Counted from the first letter of the stretch, positions 20,991 through 32,319 are shown. The stretch: 64,000 bases of DNA from Lactuca virosa (GCA_928212115.1 CAKMRJ010005745.1:96988531-97052530), one strand, 5' to 3'. The notes: generated from the letters alone by a model not told the origin. A program made the numbers and translations.

Positions 20991-22290
20991 CTCAGATACC
21001 TGCCCAATCACCCGCTCTCTCTTGCGGTTCTCCGGTCTCACAGCCTCTCGGATGGTATCCAATACCAGAGTCATCACCGTCATCCTCATGTATATATCTC
21101 GAATCGGGGCACTCTCTGCCCTGCGACTCAGATCATCAGCTACCACGTTAGCCTTGCCCGGGTGGTACTGGATCTCGCATTCGTAATCCTTTACCACATC
21201 CAACCATCTCCTCTAGCGCATATTCAGGTTGGGTTGATCCATCAGATACTTCAAACTCTTGTGGTCCGTGTTAATGGTACACCGAACCCCATACAAATAA
21301 TGGCACCATATCTTGAGGGCGAACACCACTACCCCCAACTCCAAATCGTGGGTGGGATACCTCATCTCATGAGGCTTCAGCTGCCTCGATGCGTATTCTA
21401 TCATGTGCCCTCTCTGCATAAGCACCACACCCAACCCTGATATAGACGCATCACAATACACCATGAAATCCTATATTCCTTCCGGAAGGGCTAACACCGG
21501 GGCTTCGCATAATATCTGGCGAAGGGTCTCAAACGAGGGTTGCTGCTCTGGACCCCAAGTAAAAGCAATGCCCTTTCGGGTCAATCTGGTGAGGGGCACG
21601 ACAATCTTCGAGAAATCTCTGATAAATCTCCGATAGTAGCCGGCCAATCCCAGAAAACTCCTGATCTCGGTAGGGGATCTCAGCACCTCCCAACTCATGA
21701 CAGCCTCAATGTTGGCCGGATCGACCAATATCACATTCCGATTAACGAGATGTCCCAAGAACTAGACCTCTCGTAACCAGAAATCACACTTGGAGAATTT
21801 GCCATAAAGCCTCTCCGATCTCAGCACTCCAAGGATCTCCTTCAGATGCTCCTCATGCTGCTCTCTGGATCTCGAATACACTAGAATATCATCAATGAGC
21901 ACAATCACCGATCGATCCAACATCGGCCTGCACACTCGGTTCATGAGATCCATGAACGCAGCTGGTTTGTGGTGAGCCCAAAAGGCATCACCACAAACTC
22001 GTAATGTCCATAACGAGTCCTAAACGCCGTCTTCGGGATATCCTCATCACGCACCCTCATCTGATGATATCTAGACCTCAAGTCTATCTTGGAGAACCAA
22101 GATGCACCCTGCAACTGATTGAACAGATCGTCAATCCTCGGTAGTGGATATCGGTTCTTGACCGTCAACTTGTTCAACTCCCGGTAATCAATGCACATCC
22201 TGTGTGAACCATCCTTTTTTTGACAAAAAGGAACGGCGCTCCCCACGGCGAGCTACTCAGTCGGATGAATCCCTTCCCTAGCAGCTCCTG
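20991..22290 (-). pseudogene. Ty3-gypsy reverse transcriptase and RNase H, broken
   Basis: Reverse transcriptase is visible as CQKKDGSHRMCIDYRELNK, IDLRSRYHQMRV, then VIVLIDDILVYSRS, where the active-site motif is IDD. A one-base deletion near 21970, just after VVMPFGLT, changes frame. RNase H follows (DFMVYCDASISGLGVVLMQ, TDHKSLKYL). In-frame stops occur at 21762, 21471 and 21213. A working product would copy element RNA to DNA and degrade the RNA strand. Its order before integrase is the gypsy diagnostic. Confidence 0.88.
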
Positions 22291-22439
22291 AAGCTACGAG
22301 GATAACTCCTGCATTTCTGGTGGCGCAAGGCGATAGGGTGCCTTGGCAATAGGCGCCGCTCCCGGAACCAAGTCAATATGGAACTCCACCTGCCTCTCCG
22401 GAGGCACACCCGGCAATTCCTCGGGGAAAAAATCTGGAA

Positions 22440-22917
22440 CTTGGCCTCTCTGCGGCAACTCATGTATCCATCACATAGGCTACAAACCCTCTATAGCCCT
22501 GCTGTAGACTCTGCCTCGCCCTGGCAGCTGAGCAAAATGCTGACCCAGATCGGGTACCCTCGCCATACACCGTAAGTACTCCCCCACTAGGGTCTCGTAT
22601 GGTCACCAACTGACGCTCGCGGTCGATAACAGCTCCAAATCGGCTTAACCAGTCCATGCCCACGATGACACAGACATCCCCCATCGCAATCGGTACCAAA
22701 TCTATCGGGAACTCAACGCCGAAAATCTCGAGTACACATCCTTAAATCACATCAGTCGCATAAACCGCTCGTTCGTTAGCGATAGAAAATCGTAGAGGTC
22801 GACTCAACGCCTCTCTTCGGATACTGATGTGCTGACTAAATGCTAATGACACAAAAGATCGACTCGCACCCAAGTCGAGCAACACCAAAGCAGTTACAGA
22901 ACTCACAAGAAAAGTAC
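22440..22917 (-). pseudogene. Ty3-gypsy aspartic protease, broken
   Basis: The frame starts at the proposed splice acceptor (22917) and carries LVLLDLGASRSFVS, where DLGAS stands in place of the usual D-S/T-G-A-S, so the active-site neighbour is changed. The later part includes VCVIVGMDWLSRFGAVID, the conserved gypsy protease C-terminal motif. Stops occur at 22742 and 22460. This protease would cleave Gag-Pol in the particle. Confidence 0.8.
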
Positions 22918-22982
22918 CTATGTATACCATAATATAAGCACAATATCTCATACTCAGAATAAGTAAATAAAAGAATACATAC
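22918..22982 (-). other. Putative 65-bp GT-AG intron between gag and protease
   Basis: On the minus strand the segment begins GTATGT and ends ACATAG, is A/T-rich, and contains in-frame stops. It lies after the zinc knuckles and before the protease. Its length (65, not divisible by three) is exactly what is needed to move from the gag frame to the protease frame. See findings. Confidence 0.65.
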
Positions 22983-24168
22983 CAGCCACGACATCGGACG
23001 CTGCGCGGACCTCCTCCACTGTCAACTGAAAAGCTCTCCTGCGAGCCTTCGGTGCCTCGACCTTCGCTGGACGGATCTCGGTAGCTCTAGCAGTAGGTGC
23101 AGATCCATGTGCTGATCCCTGAAGTAGCTGTGGGCACTCGGCCTTCCGATGGCCCATCTGGTTGCAGTGAAAGCAAACCGAAAATCCCTTGGGGCAATCC
23201 CTCGCGATATTCCCCTCCTTCCCACACTTGTAGCACACACCTACCCTGCATACTTCCACATGGCTCTTGCCGCACTTCCCACAAGTGCGGCCCCTCTGAC
23301 CACCAGATGTCGAGTCGGCGGGCTTTGCCCGCTTGGCCGCTGGTTGAGACTGTACCGGCCTCCTGTCCCTCCTCTAAGACTCGGCCTCCTCCCTAGCCTG
23401 AGTCTCTAACTCAACCTATCTCTTCCGGGCATTTGCCTGGAGCTCGGCAAAGGTCCGGTATGTCAAGCTCGCCACGAACTCACGAATGTCCCTCCTCAGT
23501 ATGCTCAGATATCGACTCATGCGTGCCTGCTCAGAAGACACGTGCTCAGGGAAAAACAACGCCCTCTCGTGAAACATCCGTGTAATCACAGTCACGGACT
23601 CCATCCCCTGCTTGAGGTATAAGAACTCTTGTGCCAACCGTTCCCTCTCCACCGGGGGAACATACTCATCTCGGAACATGGTGGTGAACCTCTCCCAAGT
23701 CACCGCTGTAATCTCTGCAGGAGTGAAGTCTGCCATCACAAACTTCCACCAATCCTTTGCTCCCAAGTGAAGCTGGTTCAGCACGAACCGTACCCTCAGA
23801 TGCTCCGAACAAGAACATGTGTAGAAGCATCCCTCGATATCAGAGATCCACTTCATCGTGGCTATCGGATCCTGAGTCCCGTCAAAGTCTTGTGGCTTCG
23901 TGTTGCTGAACTCTCGGTACAGCAAAGAGTCACCCCCCTGTGGTCTAGCAGCAGCAACGGCAGCGGTGGCCATGGCAACATCAATATCAGTAAGAGTGAC
24001 ATATCGCTCGTCAAATGTCTCAATCAACGTGGTCTTGATAGACCCAAACATGACTGGAATCTCAGCTCGGATGGCTGCGGCCACCTCCTCATGAATCAAC
24101 CTACGAATCTCCTCATCACTGGTACCACTGGTACTACTGCCTCCTGGGTGATGACGCGTCCCAACCAT
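22983..24168 (-). pseudogene. gag: Ty3-gypsy gag with two zinc knuckles, two nonsense mutations
   Basis: The start ATG is at 24168 (MVGTRHHPGG); an upstream ATG at 24225 in the same frame is less likely. The capsid region shows the retrotrans_gag pattern (FDGTQDPIATMKWISDIEGC, LGAKDWWKF). After a TAG at 23416-23418 and another near 23374 the same frame continues into two CCHC knuckles, CYKCGKEGNIARDC and CFHCNQMGHRKAEC (about 23240-23140). Both stops are of the kind produced by C-to-T or G-to-A change, as expected for methylated silenced DNA. The frame leads without shift to the intron donor at 22983/22982. Gag would form the particle and bind RNA. Confidence 0.88.
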
Positions 24169-24766
24169 GATGTCTCTGAAAGAAAACACAAAAGAAATCA
24201 GAGACTCACTCGAGTGTACTCGCACTCGATACTCAACCGTACTTGTTCCTTAGTACCCTAAGGATTCTTACTTGAACTGCTCACTGATCCGGTGTTTGCA
24301 GTAGTACGGGCCCTATATTACCTTCCGCACCACATCAGTATTCACCCCAAGTGCTCCTCCTAGGATTCCAGATCCCAAGTACTCTATATCTCGCTAATCA
24401 CAGGCTACCCTCACGTAGACCTCTCATATGCTCCCCGCTGCTACCTATTCACTCTCGAAGTAACTCATAGCAGCACTAATCTCCTAGGCTAAGGCATCAC
24501 AAATCAGGCCACTATAGTCCTAATATGAATACCTCGCCTACTCTTGCATGCATAGCACATCACATCATATTTCATAACACATAATGTAAGGGTATTTTGG
24601 GAAATCACCGTTCGGGCGCTGGCTGATCGTACACACTTCTCCGCTCTGCTTTTCTCAAAATCTTTTTAATCTTTTAGAAAAACTGTTTCTTTTATGAAAA
24701 TTTTCCTCAAATCCTCAGTTTGAGTTCAGATACACCGGAAGGTGCATCCGAATCCCTCAAACCAAG
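24169..24766 (-). other. 5' untranslated leader of the Ty3 element
   Basis: This is non-coding sequence between primer site and gag start. The 200 bp next to the LTR (24582-24781) reappear at 27581-27779 as part of the tandem duplication. No further signal was recognised. Confidence 0.6.
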
Positions 24767-24778
24767 GCTCTGATACCA
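24767..24778 (-). promoter_or_regulatory. Primer binding site of the Ty3 element
   Basis: The minus strand is exactly TGGTATCAGAGC, complementary to the initiator-Met tRNA 3' end, three bases inside the LTR boundary. The duplicated copy at 27765-27776 has one change. Confidence 0.9.
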
Positions 24779-24781
24779 ACT

Positions 24782-26477
24782 TGTAACGACATAAATTTTC
24801 AAAACAATTTTTCATTTTCAAAACATAACATCTCTCATAAAGTAATCTCAAAACTCAAATGTGTCATATGTTATCTCAGTAAAACATATCCCAGGATCTC
24901 AATACATAGTACATAATACTCTATCAGTGTGTACAGATCATGCCGGCGCCTTCCCGCGATCCTCGCTGGTACCTGAAAAACATATCACATAACACGGTAA
25001 GCATAAATGCTTAGTGAGTTCCCCAAAATCACACATACAACACATAAGCCACTCGAGGCTATAACTCGATAAGACCCTCCGGTCAATGTTTCTCAGCAGG
25101 ACCCTCCAGTCCCGTAGCTCGTTGGACCCTCCGGTACGGTCTAGCTCGTTGGACCCTCCGGTCCGGTCTGGTTGAGGACCCTCTGGCCTCGTAAGTCGTT
25201 GGACCCTCCGGTCCGGTCTAATATCACATAGCATACATACATCACAAACACATAATCTCAAGCAAGCACATAACATATAAGACCCTCCGGTCTGCATATA
25301 GATACCACTCTAGGTAATGTATAGTGAGAAGACTCACCTCGTAAGATAGATAGTAAAAGTCTCGTGTCCGAAATCCTCGGTCTAGCCTCCGCCTATCACG
25401 AAATAATATTCGAATTAAAATTTTACTCTTATTTCTGAAAAGTGGGTAGAAGACCATTCTAACCTTCCTGACCTCTTTCACTCATTTGACCAAACCCTAA
25501 AGTCAACAGAAGTTAACTCCAGTCAACGGTCCAACTTTGACCAGACTCGTCGACTGGACTAGGGAGACTCGTCGAGTACCCCGGTTCCCCCAGAGACTCT
25601 ATGAAGACCAATTCTACACGTCGAGTAGGCCCGCCTACTCGTCTAGTCACAGCGTACTCGGACTTATCGGGACAAACCCCAAGCGACTCGTCGAGTCAGC
25701 TCATGGACTCGGCGAGTACATCCAGTCTATATTCCCATTCAGACGTTTTAGGGCAGATCTATCACTCGAAACTCTAGATCTAGGCTCTCTAGGCTCGAAT
25801 TTCACGTAATGCTTCGATCTTTACGTTCATGCATGACATATTTGCTCCAATATGCCATTACAAGCTCCAAAGAAGGTTGAAAGCACATGAGCTTGCCTCT
25901 AGCTCAATAAAGCATGACTCTTTGGGCTCTCAAGGCCTCCTATAGTCCATATCTGAGGTCCTAACCTCAAACCATGACCAAACAACTCAAAGACACAAGA
26001 TGATTGGAAGAAAACCCAAAAAGCTCCCAAAATGGGATCTAACAATCAAGAGGTCAAGATGAGAGCTTTATACCTCTGAATAGCAGCAAATGACAGAAGA
26101 ATGCAAGATCTACAGCATCCTCTTGATTAGATTCACCAAATCTTCCAATCGTTCTTCCAAAAAGGCTCAAGAATGCACCAAATGGCCTCTCTCTCTCTCT
26201 CTATGCACGAAAAGGGCAAGTTAGGGTTTCTCTCTGGTGAAGGTGGCCACAAGGGATGCTATAAGGACCATTAAATAGGTCTCAAACCCGGGGATTTAGG
26301 GTTTTCTATCCCAGCGCCTACTCGGTGAGTCTACCCTCGGACTCGTCGAGTAGATCATTAAATCCACGTGGCCATCCCGTCTCTACTCGGCGAGTTATAG
26401 CACCAACTCGTCGAGTAGGTCAATGATCCTCAAAAATAAATACTTAAAATATTATACCTGGGAATCCGGATGTTACA
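24782..26477 (-). repeat. 5' LTR of the Ty3 element
   Basis: Termini are TGTAACGACA and TGTTACA. The TATAAAG box is at 26066-26072 on the minus strand. The ACTCGTCGAGT array is present as in the other copy, and the 27-bp array has one unit fewer. It is joined to the primer site, so it is the transcription-starting LTR. Confidence 0.9.
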
Positions 26478-27266
26478 CCTGGTCTTACTTCTTCATGATC
26501 CTTTGGGATCCTTAATATTTCTTCTTCTATTGAATACCTCGTGGATTCCATACTCTCAATCCCTCACAGATTATCTCTAAGTTCTTACAAAGGACTCTCT
26601 TATCTTGCGCCCCTCAAGGAATCTTTCTCAATTCATCTCTAATCATACATGCTCTCATTTCTACAATAATCATCAATCTACATCCCTAAAAGGGATCATC
26701 ATCTCTTTTCCCCACAAGGACATAAACTTGTTCACAAAGGAACCGTACTCTTACTCCCGAAGGAATCATATTCTCATCCCCGAAGGAACCACTATCACAT
26801 TCCCAAAGTAATCATATATCTACTCATCTCTATATCTATTACGTGACTCTTCACATAATACTTGTGTCATGGATATTCTATCACTTTATATAATCAAGAG
26901 CTCTTCTAATACTTATCTAGTACTTAACTCATTAACTACTTAATCTTTATCTATGTCTACTAGCATATAGGTAATCTACTCAATAGCTTTAATGTCTAAA
27001 CATACGTACATACTCTTATGATTATACTTCATCTAATCATCTTCTACCTTTATCTACAATCTCTTTGGTATTTTAGAAATACCCTATCCGTCTGTCTTTA
27101 TATATACTCTAGGTATACATACATACTCTGCTACATTTTTCCAACATATACCTTATACATACTCTTAGTATACATGCACACTCTGATACATGTTCTTACA
27201 CATATAACCATCATCTATCTTCATCTCGTCAGTTAGGCACATTCACTTAGTGCCCATATATATATA

Positions 27267-27353
<87 letters not shown>

Positions 27354-27355
27354 CT

Positions 27356-27397
<42 letters not shown>

Positions 27398-27580
27398 AAT
27401 ATAACTCACCTTGGCTCTTTTATTCAACTAATGCATCTTGATACATCTTCCTTGCTCATAGGCCGTTAATTTGACCTTATTTTACTATGTATTTCAGGCC
27501 ATTATCTTAATATATTTGACTAAATTCTTATATTTTTATATATATGATACTTAATATGCTTTGAAATGTTCAGTTACAAT
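26478..27580. other. LTR D tail, first copy, no gene
   Basis: Pyrimidine-rich non-coding sequence, almost identical to 35414-36522. It includes CGAAGGAA repeats near 26755-26800 and the microsatellites. Confidence 0.65.
27256..27393. repeat. (AT)n and (GA)n microsatellites
   Basis: An AT run of about 95 bp (27256-27350) is followed by a GA-rich run (27357-27393). The second copy is at 36194-36337 with different lengths. Confidence 0.95.
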
Positions 27581-29126
27581 TAATGTAAGGGTATTTTGGG
27601 AAATCGCCGTTCGGGCGCTGGCTGATCGTACACACTGCTCCGCTCTGCTCTTCTCAAAATCTTTTACTCTTTTAGAAAAACTGTTTCTTTTTTGAAAATT
27701 GTTCTCAAATCCTCAGTTTAAGTTCAGATACACCCGAAGGTGCAACCGAATCCATCAAACCAAGGCTTTGATACCAACTTGTAACGACGGAAATTTTCAG
27801 AACAATTTTTCATTTTCAAAACATAACATATCTCATAAAGTAATCTCAAAACTCAAATGTGTCAAATGTTATCTCAGTAAAACATATCCCAGGATCTCAA
27901 TACATAGTACATAATACTCTATCAGTGTGTACAGATCATGCCGGCACCTTCCCGCGATCCTCGCTGGTACCTGAAACACATATCACATAACACGGTAAGC
28001 ATAAATGCTTAGTGAGTTCCCCAAAATCAGACATACAACACATAAGCCACTTGAGGCTATAACTCGGTAAGACCCTCCGGTCAATGTGTCTCAGCAGGAC
28101 CCTCCAGTCTTGTAGCTCGTTGGACCCTCCGGTCCGGTCTAGCTCGTTGGACCCTCCGGTCCGGTCTGTTGAGGACCCTCTGGCCTCGTAAGTCGTTGGA
28201 CCCTTCTGTCCGGTCTAATATCACATAGCATACATACATCACAAACACATAATCTCAAGCAATCACATAACATATAAGACCCTCCGTCCTGCATATAGAT
28301 ACCACTCTAGGTAATGTATAGTGACAAGACTCACCTCGTAAGATAGCTAGTAAAAGTCTCGTGTCCAAAATCCTCGGTCTAGCCTCCGCCTATCACGAAA
28401 TAATATTCTAATTAATATTCTACTCTTATTTCTGAAAAGTGGGTAGAAGACCATTCTACCCTTCCTGACCTCTTTCACTCATTTGACCAAACCCTAAAGT
28501 CAACAGAAGTTAACTCTAGTCAACGGTCCAACTTTGACTAGACTCGTCGAGTGGACTAGGGACACTCGTCGAGTTCCCCGGTTCCCCCAGGGACCCTATG
28601 AAGACCAATTCTACACGTCGAGTAGGCCCGCCTACTCGCCGAGTCACAACGTGCTCGGACTTATCGGGACAAACCCCAAGCGACTCGTCGAGTCAGCTCA
28701 TGGACTCGGCGAGTACATCCAGTCTATATTCCCATTCCGACGTTTTAGGGCAGATCTATCACTCCAAACTCTAGATCTAGGCTCCCTAGGCTCGAATGTC
28801 ACATAAAGCTTCAATCTTTACGTTCATGCATGGCATATTTGCTCCAATATGCCATTACAAGCTCCAATGAAGGTTGAAAGAACATGAGCTTGCCTCTAGC
28901 TCAATAAAGCATGACTGTTTGGGCTCTCAAGGCCTCCTATAGTCCAGTCTGAGGTCCTAACCTTAAACCTTGCCCAAACAACTCATAGACACAAGATGAT
29001 TGGAAGAAAACCCTAAAAGCTCCCAAAATGGGATCTAACAATCAAGAGGTCAAGATGAGAGCTTTATACCTCTGAATAGCAGCAAATGACAAAAGAATGC
29101 AAGATCTACAACCTCCTCTTGATTAT

Positions 29127-29600
29127 ACCTCTTGAAAATGTAGGAGAAGAACAAATCAAAGAAAGTAAGAACTCAAACTCAAATCAAAGAATGATTTGAT
29201 TGGTTCATATTTGATATAATACCACCAATTATTGGGTAAAATTGTTTTATTGAAATGTTTTACTAATTTGCACTAGTTTAAACAAGGAAGTTTGGAGCCA
29301 TGACTTGTGAGTATTTCTTAGGGTTGAGACTCCAGTAAATCATTGTGGGGGGTATAAAAAGTTGAAGTTGTGATTCTTGAAAAAAAAAGAGAGGAGCTTA
29401 AGTGTATGAAACTTAAGGTGTGTTCTAGAGAGAGAAAGTGAATCTTGTGTAAGGAACTTCAATCATATTCATCAATACATTCAAGATTCATATTATTCTT
29501 CTTCTCCTTCTCTTTTATTTGATCTGACATCATCCGTTTGATTGGGATTCCGCACCATCAAACGGATCTGATTGATACACAAGCAGATTAGGGACTTACA
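29127..29600 (+). repeat. 5' LTR of copia-2, U3 unlike the 3' LTR
   Basis: From about 29385 to the end at 29600 it matches the 3' LTR, including GAGGAGCTTAAGTGT and CATCATCCGTTTGATTGGGA. The 258 bp before that show no similarity to the 3' LTR U3, have their own TATAAAAA (29353-29360) and do not begin with TG. Confidence 0.75.
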
Positions 29601-29602
29601 AT

Positions 29603-29613
29603 TGGTATCAGAG
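29603..29613 (+). promoter_or_regulatory. Primer binding site of copia-2
   Basis: TGGTATCAGAG follows the LTR end (CTTACA at 29600) by two bases. Confidence 0.85.
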
Positions 29614-29805
29614 TTTGGTTGTATCAATCAAATTTTGTCAGATCTGGAGCCGATTTGATCTTATTTTGGAAAGATTATTGTGTTTTTGGATAGATCTCTG
29701 AAAATTAGGGGGGGTTTGTTCTTCGCGTTTTTCATAAAAATGAGTTTTTGATCGAGTTTTGGAGCAAAAATGGTGAAAAACGTCGTTTTTCGCGATCTGA
29801 AGCTG

Positions 29806-29970
29806 TGTTTACGGTCTTTGAAGGGTTTACGGTCCGGAGTTTATAGCCGTAAACGTGTTTACGGTCGTTGGAGTTTACGACCGTAAACGTGTTTACGGTC
29901 GCCGGAGTTTACGACCGGCGGTTTACGGTCGCCGGAGTTACGGTCGGCGGTTTACGGTCGCCGGAGTTTG
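29806..29970 (+). repeat. GTTTACGGTC palindrome array in copia-2 leader
   Basis: The word GTTTACGG or its complement occurs about eight to ten times, alternating with GCCGGAG and ACCGGCG. It includes the near-palindrome GTTTACGACCGTAAAC at 29873-29888. The sequence is GC-rich amid A/T-rich surroundings. The same core occurs in gypsy family A LTRs. Confidence 0.8.
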
Positions 29971-30157
29971 CGTCCTCGGCTCGGAATTCGGCTCGGTGAA
30001 CGGCTAAGGAAGGACGGCTCGGTCAGCAGCAGTTTACGGTTCGCACCTCAGCCTCGTCCTCGCCTTGCACCTCGGTCTCGCATCTCGTTCAGCAAGCTTC
30101 ACAGCAGTCCTCGTAGCACAACAGCTTCGCATTAAAAATATTGAAACGAATTGGGGG

Positions 30158-30229
30158 GTGCCGGGGGGATCGAACATGCGACCTCTGGTTGAGGAACCCA
30201 ACGCTTTACCAACTCCTCTAGCAACGCCT
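30158..30229 (-). other. tRNA-like sequence (pseudo-tRNA or SINE head)
   Basis: On the minus strand an A-box-like TAGAGGAGTTGG (30220-30209) is followed about 43 bp later by a B-box-like ATGTTCGATCC (30177-30167), a spacing and total length like a tRNA. The acceptor ends do not pair and the anticodon stem is poor, so I do not call a functional tRNA. It could be a SINE remnant in the retrotransposon leader. Confidence 0.35.
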
Positions 30230-30367
30230 TTGTTCCTTCCCTCCCAATTTTAATTCAAAAGCACTCCCTTTCGTTCCTAATTTCGCATTTTTTTACATTT
30301 TTAACCCAAAAATCAATTTTCTTTATTTTAAAATTCCATTTTCAACCCAAAAATTTAGTTTTTAATT

Positions 30368-30594
30368 TTTGACTTTATTTTTTAACTTTTGACCTTAAAA
30401 TTTTGACTTTGACTTTCAAGTTTGACCTTTGACTTTAAACTTTGACTTTCTCGTTTAACTTTTAAATTTTCAAATTTAGCTTTTCGGTTTGACTTTTAAG
30501 TTTGACTTTTCAAGTTTCACTTTTGAGTTTGACTTTTTAAATTTGACTTTTGAGGTTTATAGTCAAAGGGCATTTTTTTTTGGGTTTGACTTTT
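30368..30594 (+). repeat. TTTGACTTT array (about 12 TTGAC cores) before gag
   Basis: The word TTGACT or TTGACC recurs about 12 times in the same orientation in about 225 bp, in a T-rich context. TTGAC[CT] is the W-box core bound by WRKY factors. The array ends just before the gag ATG at 30616. It may be simple low complexity. Confidence 0.6.
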
Positions 30595-30615
30595 AAAGTT
30601 CTAGTTGTGCTTTTA

Positions 30616-32310
30616 ATGGTTTTTGAGGTCTACAAGGGAATTGAAGACATGAAAGAGAGTCGTCAGGAGATGTTAAGACAAAACTTCAACATGTTCGATT
30701 ATATCCCTGGAGAAACCCTGGAAGCTCAGTTGCAGCGATTTACCACACTCACTACTGAGATGAATATAGCTGGGATCTTCTTGACTAAATCTGAGATAAA
30801 CAAAAAGCTATTGAATTCACTTCCGAAATCGAGGGATATGAACGTGGCTGTCATCAAGAAGACAAAAGATCTCAATCGTCTTAGTCTTGCTGATATAATT
30901 GAAGAACTTGACGCTTTGAATTGTCGAAAAACAATGAGCTCCGCAAACCTTCCGGTCAATGAAGTTTCATGTTCTCAATCATGTAAAGTTTCATGTACAC
31001 TATCTAGTGAAGATACGATTAAATTTCTTCGGGAACAAATTGAGTTATTAAAAAGAGAAGTTGAGGACCTGAGATATGAAGGATATCAACTCAGGAAAGG
31101 ACAGAAACCCCTCAAGGCTGAATTAGAAACAAAAATAAAGGACTTTAAGAGAATTCAGCAAGACTACAGTGAAAAATGTGAACATTATGATTATATCAAG
31201 AGACAGAATGCTGAGTTAATTACTGAGCTTGATACATTAAAAGGGCAACTTGAAACTGCAAATTTTGATTTTAAAAAGTTTGATGTATCAAGCGAAGTAG
31301 TTGCCAACATGATAGACCATTGCATGCAATTTAAACATAATCAATCAAAGGGTTTAGGATACGATAATGTACCTCCTCCTTTTAATCATACATATCAGTA
31401 TCAACCTTTGTCTAAAGAGGAGATTACTAACGAACCATTCATGGTTTATGGCAAGCCATCTGGTTTTGTTTCAGGAGGATTTATTAACGTTGAAAATGCT
31501 AACGTTTCTACTTCCCCTGTAGATCAATCCTTAAATCAATCCAAGCAAGCAGCTGAAGAGAGTGTGTCTGATAGTAAAGTAGCAGAAGATGAGAACAAGG
31601 AGAAAACCATTGAACAAACCAACATCTCCTTGAGCTCTGAATCTGTTGCTTCGAACTCAGTTGCTTCTGATCAACCTGTTGTTGAGAAGTACAGGCCACC
31701 AAATCAAGTTAAACAGAATGCATGCTGCAACTGTGCGTGTGGGAAAAGCAAGAGACAAGGCAAAGATACGCCACCAGGGGCAGGAAGAAACAATTTCCAA
31801 GTGAAGAAAAAGACTTGTTTTCACTGTGGAACACCTGGACACATTGCCCGAAACCGTCCAAATCGCGCATACGTTCCTTACTATGCACAAGGCTGGCAAA
31901 ACGCGCCAAGTGGGAGATACTTCAACAGAAACCCCTCAAGGTCACGTTCAGACCATGATGACTGGAACGCGCAGAAAGCCAAGAATCCGCATCCTAAGGG
32001 CAAGAAGGGAATGTCGGCCAAGAAGCCAAATCCAAGAGATGCTCTCGTGAAGCCAAAATCAAAGTCATCTCTACGGCCGACATCAAGTTCAAAATGAAGT
32101 ACCGAGCCACCCATCAGATCGAAAAAGAAATGGGTTAAACCCAACTACAAATGGGTTCCAAAGGCTCACTCTCCCAAATCTTCTAAGGATTCTAATATTT
32201 CTTCATCTTCTGTTTGTGATAAACATGATATGTCATGGGAGAGAGTACCGTGCAAGGATGACAAAGGTCGACCCAGTTTCAAAATGGTATGGGTTCCAAA
32301 GACCAACTAA
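30616..32310 (+). pseudogene. gag: SIRE-like gag, N-terminally truncated, one nonsense codon
   Basis: The first ATG of the frame is at 30616. Gag homology begins at once inside the UBN2 capsid domain (EDMKESRQEMLRQNFNMF, GETLEAQLQRFTTLTTEM), so the first part of a normal Gag is missing and leader sequence is joined to it. A coiled-coil region follows at about 31015-31260. The zinc knuckle at about 31815-31860 is CFHCGTPGHIARNR, with the last Cys changed to Arg. A TGA at 32095-32097 interrupts, and the same frame continues to WVPKTN and a TAA at 32308-32310, the equivalent of WVPKSA in copia-1. RNA binding is probably lost. Confidence 0.85.
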
Positions 32311-32319
32311 TTCTGCTCT

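Larger units (their letters stand above)
17913..26477 (-). mobile_element. Full-length Ty3-gypsy element (Tekay-like), mutated
   Basis: Two LTRs of 1,697 and 1,696 bp (17913-19609, 24782-26477) flank 5.2 kb of internal sequence containing, on the minus strand, primer site, gag, protease, reverse transcriptase, RNase H, integrase and a chromodomain-like tail. This is the gypsy order. Flanks ccggg (17908-17912) and cctgg (26478-26482) match in 4 of 5 bases, as for a target-site duplication with one mutation. Internal stops and at least two frameshifts make it non-autonomous. Both LTRs are very similar. The right LTR plus 200 bp of internal sequence was later duplicated. Confidence 0.9.

Noticed and set aside
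20604..21440. Long plus-strand open frame
   Set aside because: It lies antisense to the gypsy RNase H and integrase region, and its length follows from the codon pattern of the real frame.
27233..27427. Open frame across the AT/GA microsatellite
   Set aside because: Its Tyr-Ile and Ser-Leu dipeptide runs are direct translations of the simple repeat.
30158..30229. Functional tRNA gene
   Set aside because: The acceptor ends do not pair and the anticodon stem is poor, although both internal promoter boxes are recognisable.
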